DNA of 42,891 nt. It comes from a virus. The notes beneath the pieces were generated by a model. The model was given only the letters and a program-made list of their open reading frames with translations. It was not told the DNA's origin and did no database searches. The translations under genes and the position numbers were made by a program. The DNA is taken from IMG/VR virus record IMGVR_UViG_3300042891_002370, positions 1 through 42,891 of that record. One strand, given 5' to 3'. This document shows, one piece after another, positions 1 to 8,208 of the stretch (positions are counted from its first letter, which is position 1; each line of letters begins with the position of its first letter).

Positions 1-525
1 ATCGGTGGTCCTTATCCTAAGAAATGCATCTCATGGGAAAAGATCAAGCTTGCCGTAGACAAAGGCGCTGCTGACGATGATGCCATGGTACTTGAGAAGT
101 ATGTTGGTGATTATGTTTTTAATCCTAAGTCAGGACAAAAAGAAATCCCCCTTAACGTTCCTGTTGAAGTGTTAGAGATTGGTACAGGATTTATGATGGT
201 TCGGCGTAAGACGTTTGAAATGTATAAACAAGCGTACCCTGAACTTAGCTACAAACCTGATCATGTTCGTACAGAGCATTTTGATGGTTCAAGAGAGATT
301 CATGCTTATTTTGACTGCATTATTGATCCACAAAGTAAACGTTATCTATCAGAAGATTACATGTTCTGCTACAACGTTACGAAGATGGGCGGTCGTAACT
401 TTTTATGTCCATGGATGAAGCTACAACATGTCGGATCTTATATATTTGGCGGTAGTTTGGTTGATCTTGCTACTATCGGTGCTACTGCAACCGCTGATTC
501 ATCCCAACTTAAAAAGAAAAAATAG
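1..525 (+). CDS. Glycosyltransferase, C-terminal part (5' truncated by window edge)
   Basis: The reading frame is open from base 1, so only the last 174 codons are visible; the first in-frame ATG at 85 is internal. Motifs recall GT-A fold glycosyltransferases common in T4-like phages: a YPKK..SWEKIK segment, a hydrophobic IGTGFMMVRR segment and SEDYMFCY, which would place an acidic pair near the acceptor site, then a GG..FLCPW stretch. The likely role is sugar transfer onto a phage or host surface polymer. It lies 1 nt before a sugar methyltransferase-like gene, suggesting a glycan-modification pair. The family call rests on these motifs; donor and acceptor are unknown. Confidence 0.6.
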   Translation: MGGPYPKKCISWEKIKLAVDKGAADDDAMVLEKYVGDYVFNPKSGQKEIPLNVPVEVLEIGTGFMMVRRKTFEMYKQAYPELSYKPDHVRTEHFDGSREIHAYFDCIIDPQSKRYLSEDYMFCYNVTKMGGRNFLCPWMKLQHVGSYIFGGSLVDLATIGATATADSSQLKKKK

Positions 526-526
526 C

Positions 527-1414
527 ATGAAATATAGTTTTATTGAAGGTCCTACTGACGATAGCTCAAAAGAACTTATGAGCCAGTATCCTCAACAAGA
601 CGACCCTGATTACTGGAAGAAAGTACCAGAACTATTCTCTCAAGAGTTTAATAGTGAAGAGAAGTTTAATACTTTTAAAAGCAATTGGATCGTCACTAAA
701 GTGCCTTTAGTAATTAAAGAGTTTGATGGCGTTCTTATTAACTATTTTAAGGATGCTATCAGACTCGTAATTGAAAATTACGGAGAGGAAAGAGATGCCT
801 GGATTAAGTTGTTTGAAGAGCCAAGAGATGGCCATACCACTTTAAGCTACGACACTATGGTCAAGCGCTTTGAAGTACAGCATAATGATGAGAAGATTTT
901 CGTAAGCAATGTCTCTCCTGTGCGTGCACTTCGTGTTCATAACATTGTTAAGTATCAGACTATGACTAATAAGAAAGTAGCTGACTACGATAACATTGTT
1001 GAGATCGGTGGTGGGTATGGTGACTTTATTAAACTTGCCAGACAAATGGGGTTTAAAGGCAACTACTACGATATTGACTTTGACCCTATCAATAAGATTG
1101 CCTCTCACTACAATAGTGATACAGAAAATAACTACTTCTTTAATCATATTGATCAGCTGCCAGAGCTTAGTGGAAGTGTACTTGTGGTAAGCACTTGGGC
1201 TTTTAGTGAAGTTCCAATGGAATATAAAAAAGCTATAACTAAGAGGTTAGCTAATTGTGACTGGCTTACAACCTTTCAGTGTGATGTGTTTGGTATGGAT
1301 AATCTTAACTATTTTATTAATGACTTTGGGCAAGAGATTGGACGTAAGCTCAAATTCTTTAATATAACATGGCATCTATATCAAGGTGGTAATCTATACG
1401 CTATAACAGAGTAA
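527..1414 (+). CDS. Putative sugar O-methyltransferase (class I SAM-dependent)
   Basis: 295 residues from the ATG at 527, one base after the stop of the glycosyltransferase; an upstream in-frame ATG at 428 lies inside that gene and is unlikely. The SAM-binding loop is visible as VEIGGGYGDF about two thirds of the way through motif order, followed by the acidic strand end YYDIDFDP, as in Rossmann methyltransferases. The overall pattern recalls the putative sugar O-methyltransferase family found beside phage and bacterial glycan genes. It probably methylates a sugar made or transferred by neighbouring enzymes. The substrate is not visible. Confidence 0.6.
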   Translation: MKYSFIEGPTDDSSKELMSQYPQQDDPDYWKKVPELFSQEFNSEEKFNTFKSNWIVTKVPLVIKEFDGVLINYFKDAIRLVIENYGEERDAWIKLFEEPRDGHTTLSYDTMVKRFEVQHNDEKIFVSNVSPVRALRVHNIVKYQTMTNKKVADYDNIVEIGGGYGDFIKLARQMGFKGNYYDIDFDPINKIASHYNSDTENNYFFNHIDQLPELSGSVLVVSTWAFSEVPMEYKKAITKRLANCDWLTTFQCDVFGMDNLNYFINDFGQEIGRKLKFFNITWHLYQGGNLYAITE

Positions 1415-1421
1415 ATATATT

Positions 1422-2096
1422 ATGAAATTTGAATCTCGTACTTTACAAATACTTAAGAACTTTTCAACGCTTAATCCATCATTACAGTTTAAACAGGGCA
1501 GTGTTATAAGCACTGTGACTCCAAATAAAACTGTTATGGCAAAGGCAAGTATCAAGGAGCAGATTCCAGCCACGTTTGCTATCTACGAACTGTCTAAGTT
1601 TCTAAGCGTGCTATCACTATTTGATAATCCTACAATCACTCTTGATGAGAAGTTTTTGTTGATCGGGGATGGCAAACAAAGCGTTCAATACACGTTTGCC
1701 AACCCTGATAACATTGTAGTGCCTAGTAATAGGGATATTGCGCTTCCTAGTATCGATATTACCTTCAAGCTAACAGCTAGCGTGTTGCAGAGTGTTCTAA
1801 AGGCTATGGCAGTTTTAGGTCTACCTGAGATTGCTGTAACCGGCAAGGATGGCAAACTCTATGTACAGGCTATTAATGTCAAGAATTCTGCCAGTGATAA
1901 ATTTAGCGTGCAGATAGAATCAGACTATAATATTAATGCTAATGCTACTTTTAGTATGGTGTTTCTAGCCGATAATATGAAAATTATTCTAGATGATTAT
2001 GATGTGAGTATTTCTTCTAGAGGCATTGCTCATTTTAAAGGTAAGGATATTGAATATTGGGTAGCTACTGAGAGTAGCTCTACCTACACAAGCTGA
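1422..2096 (+). CDS. 45: DNA polymerase sliding clamp (gp45-like)
   Basis: 224 residues, close to T4 gp45 (228). The N-terminus (MKFESRTLQILKNFSTLN) and the central VPSNRDIALPSIDITFKL region are typical of T4-type clamps, and the protein ends in an acidic and Ser/Thr-rich tail. The trimeric ring tethers the polymerase to DNA and, in T4, also activates late promoters through gp55/gp33, which fits the late promoter octamers in this window. It is followed at 7 nt by the clamp loader ATPase, the order seen in T4 (45-44-62-regA-43). Confidence 0.93.
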   Translation: MKFESRTLQILKNFSTLNPSLQFKQGSVISTVTPNKTVMAKASIKEQIPATFAIYELSKFLSVLSLFDNPTITLDEKFLLIGDGKQSVQYTFANPDNIVVPSNRDIALPSIDITFKLTASVLQSVLKAMAVLGLPEIAVTGKDGKLYVQAINVKNSASDKFSVQIESDYNINANATFSMVFLADNMKIILDDYDVSISSRGIAHFKGKDIEYWVATESSSTYTS

Positions 2097-2103
2097 GGTA
2101 TTA

Positions 2104-3045
2104 ATGATCGGACAAGATATTCTTTGGGTCGAGAAATACCGACCCAAGACAGTTTCTCATACCGTTTTGCCAAAGGCACTTAAACAGACATTTCAAACGT
2201 TTGTTGATCAGAAGAACATCCCTAACTTATTGTTAGTTGGGCGCGCCGGGACCGGGAAGACTACCGTGGCTAGAGCTATGTTGGATGAGCTTGGTTGTGA
2301 TTACATAATCATTAACGGTAGTCTCAATGGTAATATCGATACTCTGAGGAACGAAATTAAAACATTTGCATCGGCTGTTTCTTTCTCAGGTGGTCGCAAA
2401 TATGTTATTTTGGATGAGGCTGATTATTTAAATGCTAATTCTACACAACCAGCTCTTCGCAACTTCATGGAAGAGTATTCTAAGAATTGCGGTTTTATCC
2501 TAACTTGTAATTTTAAGAATAGAATTATCGAGCCGCTACAATCAAGATGCAGTGTGGTAGAGTTTAAGTTTCCAAAAGAAGAGCGCCCACAACTAGCCGC
2601 ATCATTTTTTAAACGGGCTGGTAATATTTTAGAGATGCAAGGCATTAAATTTGATACTAATGCTCTTGCTGAAGTAGTTAAACAGTACTTTCCTGATTTT
2701 AGACGTACTATTAACGAACTTCAGCGCTACGCAGCTACAGGCGCTATTGATGCTGGTATTCTTACCAACCTTAAGGAAGAGAGTCTTAAGGAGTTAGTAG
2801 GATTTTTGAAGAATAAAAGCTTTAGTAATGTGCGTAAATGGATTGGAGAGAATGCCGATATTGATACAGCCACGCTCTATAGGGATTTGTATGATATCGC
2901 GTCGGAGGTTATGGCTCCGTCAAGCATACCACAACTTGTATTGATTTTAGGTAAATATCAATATCAATCGGCTTTTGTGGCAGATCATGAGATTAATAAT
3001 GCGGCTTGTTTAACTGAAATTATGGTAGAGTGCTCGTTTAAATAA
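2104..3045 (+). CDS. 44: Clamp loader ATPase subunit (gp44-like)
   Basis: 313 residues (T4 gp44 has 319). AAA+ landmarks are clear: WVEKYRPKT at the N-terminus, Walker A GRAGTGKT at residues 46-53, Walker B with DEAD at 104-107, and the SRC arginine-finger motif at 145-147. With gp62 it forms the pentamer that opens gp45 and places it on primer-template junctions. The last base of its stop codon is the first base of the gp62 ATG, so the two subunits are probably translationally coupled. Confidence 0.95.
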   Translation: MIGQDILWVEKYRPKTVSHTVLPKALKQTFQTFVDQKNIPNLLLVGRAGTGKTTVARAMLDELGCDYIIINGSLNGNIDTLRNEIKTFASAVSFSGGRKYVILDEADYLNANSTQPALRNFMEEYSKNCGFILTCNFKNRIIEPLQSRCSVVEFKFPKEERPQLAASFFKRAGNILEMQGIKFDTNALAEVVKQYFPDFRRTINELQRYAATGAIDAGILTNLKEESLKELVGFLKNKSFSNVRKWIGENADIDTATLYRDLYDIASEVMAPSSIPQLVLILGKYQYQSAFVADHEINNAACLTEIMVECSFK

Positions 3046-3428
3046 TGAACCCATTTGATTTTGTTAATAGTATCAATAATACTAAAAAGAATCTTATACG
3101 TGAATGCGAAGATGGATCTATTACAGAGAAAGACTATAGCTCGTTCTTGATAAACAAAGCGCTCTCCTATTTCCCTGATACGTTGCTATATGCTAATGAG
3201 ATGAATATGAATCCGCATCTCGATGGTTTAATGCAGTACGAATATCTACTTAATGGTATTAGACCGGGAAAAAGATTTAGTAAGTGGGTCAAATCAGACT
3301 TGTCCGATGATATTAAAGCTGTCTCTACATACTTTAAGGTAAACCTAAGAATAGCAGAAGAATATGCTCGAATTCTATCACCTAACGAAATTAAGGAGAT
3401 CAAGGAACTTATAAATAACTTTGCATAA
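3045..3428 (+). CDS. 62: Clamp loader small subunit (gp62-like)
   Basis: 127 residues, all-helical in appearance, beginning MNPFDFVNSINNTKKN. It is shorter than T4 gp62 (187) but similar in length to the reduced gp62 of other T4-like phages. The call rests on its position directly behind gp44, sharing one base with its stop, and ahead of regA, together with a weak family resemblance of the N-terminus. It is the non-ATPase arm of the clamp loader complex. Confidence 0.82.
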   Translation: MNPFDFVNSINNTKKNLIRECEDGSITEKDYSSFLINKALSYFPDTLLYANEMNMNPHLDGLMQYEYLLNGIRPGKRFSKWVKSDLSDDIKAVSTYFKVNLRIAEEYARILSPNEIKEIKELINNFA

Positions 3429-3450
3429 CTATAATAAAAAAGGTGAAGTT

Positions 3451-3852
3451 ATGAATGTTTTAGACACTTTAATTGAAGTGAAACTTGCAGCTGAGGACGA
3501 TTTCTTAAAAGTAAGAGAAACGCTAACTAGGATTGGAGTAGCTTCTCGTAAAGATAAAGTCTTATACCAATCCTGCCATATCCTTCATAAACAAAATAGA
3601 TATTATATCGTTCATTTTAAAGAGCTTTTTGCTCTTGACGGTAAACCATTTAATTATTCTGATGACGATATTGCTAGAAGAAACACTATTGCTAATCTCC
3701 TAAGTGAATGGGGATTAGTAGATTTAGTTAATCCTAGTAGGTCAAGTGAGCCTGTTGCACCTCTTTCTCAAGTCAAAATTTTACCATATAAGGAAAAAGA
3801 TGATTGGGAGCTAGTTGCAAAGTACAACATTGGCCGTAAAAGAGGTTATTAA
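3451..3852 (+). CDS. regA: RegA translational repressor of early genes
   Basis: 133 residues. The protein closely matches T4 RegA: DDFLKVRETLTRIGVASRKD, then KVLYQSCHILHKQ, then YYIVHFKELF and a C-terminal KDDWELVAKYNIG. The ATG at 3451 is preceded by AAAGGTGAAG and gives the RegA-like N-terminus; the frame extends back to a TTG at 3421 that would overlap gp62 and is not needed. RegA binds the start region of many early mRNAs and blocks their translation, including those of its own replication cluster. It sits between 62 and 43 as in T4. Confidence 0.95.
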   Translation: MNVLDTLIEVKLAAEDDFLKVRETLTRIGVASRKDKVLYQSCHILHKQNRYYIVHFKELFALDGKPFNYSDDDIARRNTIANLLSEWGLVDLVNPSRSSEPVAPLSQVKILPYKEKDDWELVAKYNIGRKRGY

Positions 3853-3859
3853 ATATAAT
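3830..3859 (+). promoter_or_regulatory. Possible sigma70-type promoter at the end of regA
   Basis: TTGGCC and TATAAT are separated by 18 bp, with the -10 just after the regA stop. The leader from about 3866 to 3942 can fold into small hairpins (GGAC/GTCC and CCGAG/CTCGG) before an AGGAGA ribosome site. It would drive the 79-residue gene at 3943. Confidence 0.45.
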
Positions 3860-3942
3860 AGAATTCCCCGGGATGGGACCAGCAGTCCGAGGTAAGGCTG
3901 GATATAAATTTCTCGGATACACACATACACAGGAGATGTAAA

Positions 3943-4182
3943 ATGAGTAAAACACCGTTTGAAATTAGACTTGAACTTTTGAGAATGGCAAAAGAAATGC
4001 TTGAGCAGGATTATTTTGCTAAAAGAGAGCAAATCTCTAGTGATTGGAATTCACAAATCACTCTTGCAATGAACAGTAACAGCTCATCTCTTCCAGCTCA
4101 CCCAGGATTTCCAGAATATCCTAACGAGCTAGACATTATTCAAAAAGCACAAGTTTTAAATAATTTTATCTCAAAACCTTAA
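3943..4182 (+). CDS. Small conserved phage protein, unknown function
   Basis: 79 residues, start supported by AGGAGATGTAAA just upstream. The N-terminus (KTPFEIRLELLRMAKEML) is an amphipathic helix, followed by a Ser/Asn-rich middle and a PNELDIIQKAQVLNNF C-terminal helix; this pattern recalls short proteins found beside the replication cluster of T4-like marine phages. No catalytic motif is visible. It lies between regA and hsp20, where T4 itself has no gene. Confidence 0.75.
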   Translation: MSKTPFEIRLELLRMAKEMLEQDYFAKREQISSDWNSQITLAMNSNSSSLPAHPGFPEYPNELDIIQKAQVLNNFISKP

Positions 4183-4188
4183 TTTTGA

Positions 4189-4196
4189 TATAAATA
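4189..4196 (+). promoter_or_regulatory. T4-type late promoter octamer TATAAATA
   Basis: Exact T4 late consensus in a 65-nt intergenic gap, ahead of hsp20. By T4 geometry (octamer at -13 to -6) the start site would be near 4202, inside the left arm of the hairpin at 4199-4221. Confidence 0.7.
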
Positions 4197-4198
4197 TT

Positions 4199-4221
4199 AG
4201 GCAGTGCCTTCGGGGCTGCCT
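4199..4221 (+). terminator. Hairpin with UUCG loop (terminator or leader structure)
   Basis: AGGCAG pairs with CTGCCT, with an inner CC/GG around a TTCG tetraloop, followed by ATTTAA. The U-tract is poor, so it may be a weak terminator behind the 79-residue gene or a 5' leader structure of hsp20. Confidence 0.55.
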
Positions 4222-4247
4222 ATTTAACTTGCTTAAAAGGAGAATCT

Positions 4248-4724
4248 ATGACTTATCTTAATTCACTACCCGGTTCTTTTAAAGATGTTGAGAAGTTCTT
4301 TGTAGGCTTTGACGATCAGTTTAATCGTCTAGCCAAAATGCACGATGACCTTACTAAAAATATTCCTAATTACCCTCCCTATAATATCAGAAAGACTGGT
4401 GATAACACCTATGCTATTGAATTAGCTGTGGCTGGTTTTGGTAAACAAGATATTGAAATTGAGCTTACTGATAATAAAATGATTGTTAGAGGCAATTCTA
4501 AATCAGAAGAAAAAGAAACTGATTTTCTTTGGAAGGGTATTGCCGATCGTAAGTTCACACGTACGTTTGCTTTAGAAGACCAAGTAGTTGTTCAAGATGC
4601 CGAGCTACTTAACGGCATGCTTAGAATCTTCCTTGAGAGAATTATTCCTGAGCATAAAAAGCCTCGTAAGATTGAGGTTAAAGAAAAAGCTGAAAAAAAC
4701 TCTAAGCAATTTCTATCGGAATAA
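4248..4724 (+). CDS. hsp20: Small heat shock protein, Hsp20/alpha-crystallin family
   Basis: 158 residues with strong AAAAGGAG ribosome site. An alpha-crystallin domain spans roughly residues 45-145: YNIRKTGDNTYAIELAVAGF opens it, then the DIEIELTDNKMIVRG strand pair, a FTRTFAL strand and the GMLRIFLER beta strand, with a lysine-rich tail. Hsp20 genes are a recognised member of T4-like phages, probably acting as an ATP-independent holdase during infection or head and tail assembly. A late promoter octamer just upstream suggests late expression. Confidence 0.92.
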   Translation: MTYLNSLPGSFKDVEKFFVGFDDQFNRLAKMHDDLTKNIPNYPPYNIRKTGDNTYAIELAVAGFGKQDIEIELTDNKMIVRGNSKSEEKETDFLWKGIADRKFTRTFALEDQVVVQDAELLNGMLRIFLERIIPEHKKPRKIEVKEKAEKNSKQFLSE

Positions 4725-4730
4725 TAAATA
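4723..4730 (+). promoter_or_regulatory. Late promoter-like octamer AATAAATA
   Basis: Overlaps the hsp20 stop codon. It abuts a perfect hairpin at 4731-4748, the same promoter-then-hairpin arrangement as before hsp20. The predicted start site, about 4736, falls in the left arm. Confidence 0.5.
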
Positions 4731-4748
4731 GAGGTGAACAATCACCTC
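4731..4748 (+). promoter_or_regulatory. Hairpin enclosing a Shine-Dalgarno-like sequence
   Basis: GAGGTGA, loop ACAA, TCACCTC: 7 bp perfect, ending one base before the ATG at 4750. The left arm is a plausible ribosome site, so in read-through transcripts it would be sequestered. It could instead act as a weak terminator for hsp20. Confidence 0.55.
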
Positions 4749-4749
4749 T

Positions 4750-5370
4750 ATGATAAGATCTCTCAATCCTACTATAGACAGTAACCCTGTTTGTACAAAA
4801 TCCGTAGGAGATCTGTCTCCTACGGATTTCTATTATTATGATAAAGATGGGTTTGAACTAAATGTTGCCGAGAAGAAGTTTTATAAGGCAATGGGATACC
4901 CTCTTCTCTCTTGTTTAAACCATGTTTGTTGGCAAAAGGATTGGCTAGTTATAGACACTTCTGACACTAATCTAATAATCGATCATTCTCTTATTTTACA
5001 AAGAGCCAGCTACAGTGAATCAGCTTCAGAACAGCTCACGCTCTTATCTAAAGATGTTCCGTTCGCTAGCTATATTAATAGTACAAGACAAAAATGGGGA
5101 TATGATTTAGCCTTAGACGCTGTAGATGATTCTGGTGCTCCTTTTGAAGTTATTCATATAGAGTACGACAACTTAAATTATGATATGTTTATGGCTGATC
5201 TAGAAAATGTCTCTGAAAAAATCTATAATATTGATTGGGTTGATGCCGCCAAACGTATATGTGATCTTAGAGATGATTGGTGTCAACTGAGAGGCTTTGA
5301 ACAAAATAACTGGAAAGCTAATTATCTATTAGGCTGGAATAAAGCAGAGTACACTGATAAAACAATTTGA
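4750..5370 (+). CDS. Conserved phage protein upstream of DNA polymerase, unknown
   Basis: 206 residues, rich in aromatic and acidic residues, no known motif seen. It ends 1 nt before the gene 43 start, so it is probably cotranscribed with the polymerase. The first 25 or so codons include a perfect 11-bp inverted repeat (4801-4826) resembling a terminator. The conserved part may begin near residue 27 (FYYYDKDGFELN), but no in-frame start codon is available there, so the ATG at 4750 is kept. Function unknown. Confidence 0.75.
   Translation: MIRSLNPTIDSNPVCTKSVGDLSPTDFYYYDKDGFELNVAEKKFYKAMGYPLLSCLNHVCWQKDWLVIDTSDTNLIIDHSLILQRASYSESASEQLTLLSKDVPFASYINSTRQKWGYDLALDAVDDSGAPFEVIHIEYDNLNYDMFMADLENVSEKIYNIDWVDAAKRICDLRDDWCQLRGFEQNNWKANYLLGWNKAEYTDKTI
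4801..4826 (+). terminator. Strong terminator-like hairpin inside the 206-residue gene
   Basis: TCCGTAGGAGA, loop TCTG, TCTCCTACGGA, followed by TTTCTATTATTA. It has eleven perfect pairs, the strongest simple hairpin in the first 10 kb, yet it lies in codons 18-26 of an open frame. It may cause attenuation ahead of the polymerase gene. Confidence 0.55.
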
Positions 5371-5371
5371 T

Positions 5372-7918
5372 ATGAAATTTTATACTAATGTATATCTCCA
5401 CAAGAGCGAGATATTGTTGCGAGGATATGAGGGTGGTGAAAGAGTTCAGTATACTGTACCCTACCAACCATATCTTTTCGTTACATCAAGAACACGCAAT
5501 AGTGACTACAAAACACTCAAGGGGCAACCTGTCGATAAGATAGAATTTGACAGTGTGTACGAAGCTCGTGACTTTATTAAAAGACATAAAGGTGTTGATG
5601 GACTAGACATCTATGGTCTTACTAACTTCACGTATGCTTTTATACATGATCATTACCCTGGTGTTATCGATTACGACCCTTCGCTAGTGTCAGTAGTATC
5701 TCTAGATATCGAAACGGATTCATCTGGCGGGTTTCCTGACATTGCATTAGCCGACAAACAAGTTACCGCTATCACTGTTAGTAAGAAGGGTAGAATGGTA
5801 GTGATGGCATACGGCGACTTTAAGATACCGGAGGAATATTCTGAGAATGTTACGTATCTTAAGTGCAAGGATGAGCAAGATCTATTAGAGAAGTTTATTA
5901 AAGTATGGCGTTCCTCTCAGTTCTTACCTGATGTTGTAACTGGATGGAACGTTGAATTCTTTGACATGCCCTATCTTATTAACCGAATCACCCGTATCAT
6001 TGGTCCTGAGAGTGCTAAACGTTTATCACCTTGGGGCATTCTCTCATCAAGAGAGGTTGAAATCACCGGACGCACATACAACATTCCTGAAATTGTTGGT
6101 GTTACTATTCTTGACTATATGCAGCTGTATCGTAAGTTTTCATTTACTATGCAGGAAAGCTATAAGTTAGACTACATTGCATACGTGGTATTAGGTGAAC
6201 GAAAGTTAGATTATAACGCTCTTGGTCATGAAACTCTTGACGACTTCTATAAAAATAACTTTCAGAAGTTTATTGAATACAATATTCAAGACGTAAGACT
6301 AGTAGATAGATTAGAAGATAAGCTTAAGTTCATCGAACAAGTACTAGCACTAGCTTATGACGGTAAGATTAACTATCTAGATACGTTCACATCAGTTCGA
6401 TCATGGGATATCTACATTCATAATGAACTTCTAGATAACAATATTGTCATACCACAATTCGATCCAGGTGAAAGGGTTAAGGATGAGCCTATTGAAGGTG
6501 CATACGTAAAGGATCCTATTGTTGGTATGCATAAATGGGTTGTATCTTTTGACCTTAACAGTCTATACCCTCACTTAATTATGCAGTACAATATTTCACC
6601 AGAAACGTTTGTTGGCACTATTGCATCTCTCAATGTTAAGGATGGGGTTGATAAGATTATTAATGGTGCTTTGAAGGACCCTGCTATCATGAATGAGATG
6701 AAAGCGCAAAATATAACCATTGCTGCTACAGGTTGTATGTTTGATAAAGATCGATTAGGTTTCTTGCCTAGAATGATGCAAAGACTTTATGACGATCGAG
6801 TCAAGTATAAAAATCAAATGATCGAGGCAAAGAAGAAATACGAGATAGAGAAGACGTATGAGCTTGAGAAAGAAATTGCTCGATGTCATAACATGCAGCT
6901 TGCAAAAAAGATTCAGCTTAATTCAGTATACGGTGCATTAGGTAATCGATACTTTAGGTGGTTTGATGCAAGGTTGGCTGAATCTATCACTAAGTCCGGA
7001 CAACTATCTATTCGTTGGATGGAAAATAAGATTAACGAATATCTGAATAAGGTTCTGAAGACAGGCAATGAAGACTATGTAATTGCGGTAGATACAGACT
7101 CCATGTACATCAAGCTTGATAAGTTTGTTGAGCATACTTGTAGCGGCAAAGCAACCGAGCAAGTGGTAAAGTATCTTGATAAAGTCTGCGGTGAGGTCTT
7201 TGAACCTTTTATTGATAAGTGCTATGGTGAGCTTGCTGAATACGTTAATGCGTACGGTCAGCGAATGAAGATGAAGCGTGAAGCTATTGCTGACAAGGGT
7301 ATATGGACGGCAAAGAAACGCTACATCCTTAACGTATATAATAACGAAGGGGTTCAATACTCTGAAGCCAAGCTAAAGATCATGGGCATTGAAGCTGTAA
7401 GGACTTCAACACCAGCTGTTGTGAGAGATAGTATCAAAAAAGCTCTGAATATTATTATGACGTCCGATGAAGAAACTCTCATTAGATTTATTGCTAATGA
7501 AAGAGAGAGATTTAAGGGACTTCCGTTTGAAGAGGTTGCCTTTCCTCGAGGGTGCTCAGAATTAGATAAGTGGGAAGAAAGAAGTAGCTCTATTAACATC
7601 TATAAGAAGGGTACACCTATTCATGTAAAGGGTGCTATCATTTATAATAGTCTTATTGATAAGCATAAGCTTGGAGATAAGTATGAGAAAGTTAGGAAGG
7701 GTGAGAAGGTTAAGTTTAGTTATCTTAAAACTCCTAACTTCTTAAATGAGCATGTTATTAGTACTCCGGGTAAGTTGCCTCCCGAGCTTAACCTAAACTC
7801 TCTTATAGATTATGATATGCAATTTGAAAAATCATTTCTAGAACCGCTTCGTACTATATTAGATGTAATAGGCTGGGAGACAGAAAAGAGAAGTACATTA
7901 GAGGACTTTTTCCTATGA
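5372..7918 (+). CDS. 43: DNA polymerase, family B (gp43-like)
   Basis: 848 residues (T4 gp43 has 898). The exonuclease domain shows LDIETD near residue 110 and a YNIQDVRLVDRL segment. Polymerase motif A (DLNSLYPHL) lies near 393, motif B (KIQLNSVYGALGN) near 512, and motif C (VDTDSMY) near 572, all with catalytic aspartates intact. The C-terminal LEDFFL resembles the clamp-binding tail of T4-type polymerases. It is the replicative polymerase, working with gp45, gp44/62 and gp41. The stop overlaps the next start by four bases. Confidence 0.97.
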   Translation: MKFYTNVYLHKSEILLRGYEGGERVQYTVPYQPYLFVTSRTRNSDYKTLKGQPVDKIEFDSVYEARDFIKRHKGVDGLDIYGLTNFTYAFIHDHYPGVIDYDPSLVSVVSLDIETDSSGGFPDIALADKQVTAITVSKKGRMVVMAYGDFKIPEEYSENVTYLKCKDEQDLLEKFIKVWRSSQFLPDVVTGWNVEFFDMPYLINRITRIIGPESAKRLSPWGILSSREVEITGRTYNIPEIVGVTILDYMQLYRKFSFTMQESYKLDYIAYVVLGERKLDYNALGHETLDDFYKNNFQKFIEYNIQDVRLVDRLEDKLKFIEQVLALAYDGKINYLDTFTSVRSWDIYIHNELLDNNIVIPQFDPGERVKDEPIEGAYVKDPIVGMHKWVVSFDLNSLYPHLIMQYNISPETFVGTIASLNVKDGVDKIINGALKDPAIMNEMKAQNITIAATGCMFDKDRLGFLPRMMQRLYDDRVKYKNQMIEAKKKYEIEKTYELEKEIARCHNMQLAKKIQLNSVYGALGNRYFRWFDARLAESITKSGQLSIRWMENKINEYLNKVLKTGNEDYVIAVDTDSMYIKLDKFVEHTCSGKATEQVVKYLDKVCGEVFEPFIDKCYGELAEYVNAYGQRMKMKREAIADKGIWTAKKRYILNVYNNEGVQYSEAKLKIMGIEAVRTSTPAVVRDSIKKALNIIMTSDEETLIRFIANERERFKGLPFEEVAFPRGCSELDKWEERSSSINIYKKGTPIHVKGAIIYNSLIDKHKLGDKYEKVRKGEKVKFSYLKTPNFLNEHVISTPGKLPPELNLNSLIDYDMQFEKSFLEPLRTILDVIGWETEKRSTLEDFFL

Positions 7919-8208
7919 AACCATCACTACAATTAGAAGAAGATATGGACTTTGGATTTTCAGCTGTTAGTGAAGCCGAGCTCAAAGTTATTGAAAAGCA
8001 ACTCTTAGAAGAGGTAGAGAAGAAAGCTGATGAAATTGATCAGTTAGAAAAAACTTATAAAGAAAAATTAAATAAACTTTATAAGATGATTATTCCCTTG
8101 CTTAATAATCTTGCTAAAGATCCAGACAAGGAATACATTCTATGGCCCAATCGCGTAAAAAAGATTGAAGAATTTAGAAAAAAAATTGATAAACTAGTTC
8201 AAGAATGA
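7915..8208 (+). CDS. Coiled-coil conserved phage protein
   Basis: 97 residues with ATGA overlap behind the polymerase. The middle is a strongly charged coiled coil (residues about 20-60), and the end has KEYILWPNRVKKIEEFRKKI, a short motif recalled from small proteins next to gene 43 in T4-like environmental phages. No enzymatic motif. Position suggests a replication accessory, but this is inference. Confidence 0.72.
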   Translation: MKPSLQLEEDMDFGFSAVSEAELKVIEKQLLEEVEKKADEIDQLEKTYKEKLNKLYKMIIPLLNNLAKDPDKEYILWPNRVKKIEEFRKKIDKLVQE

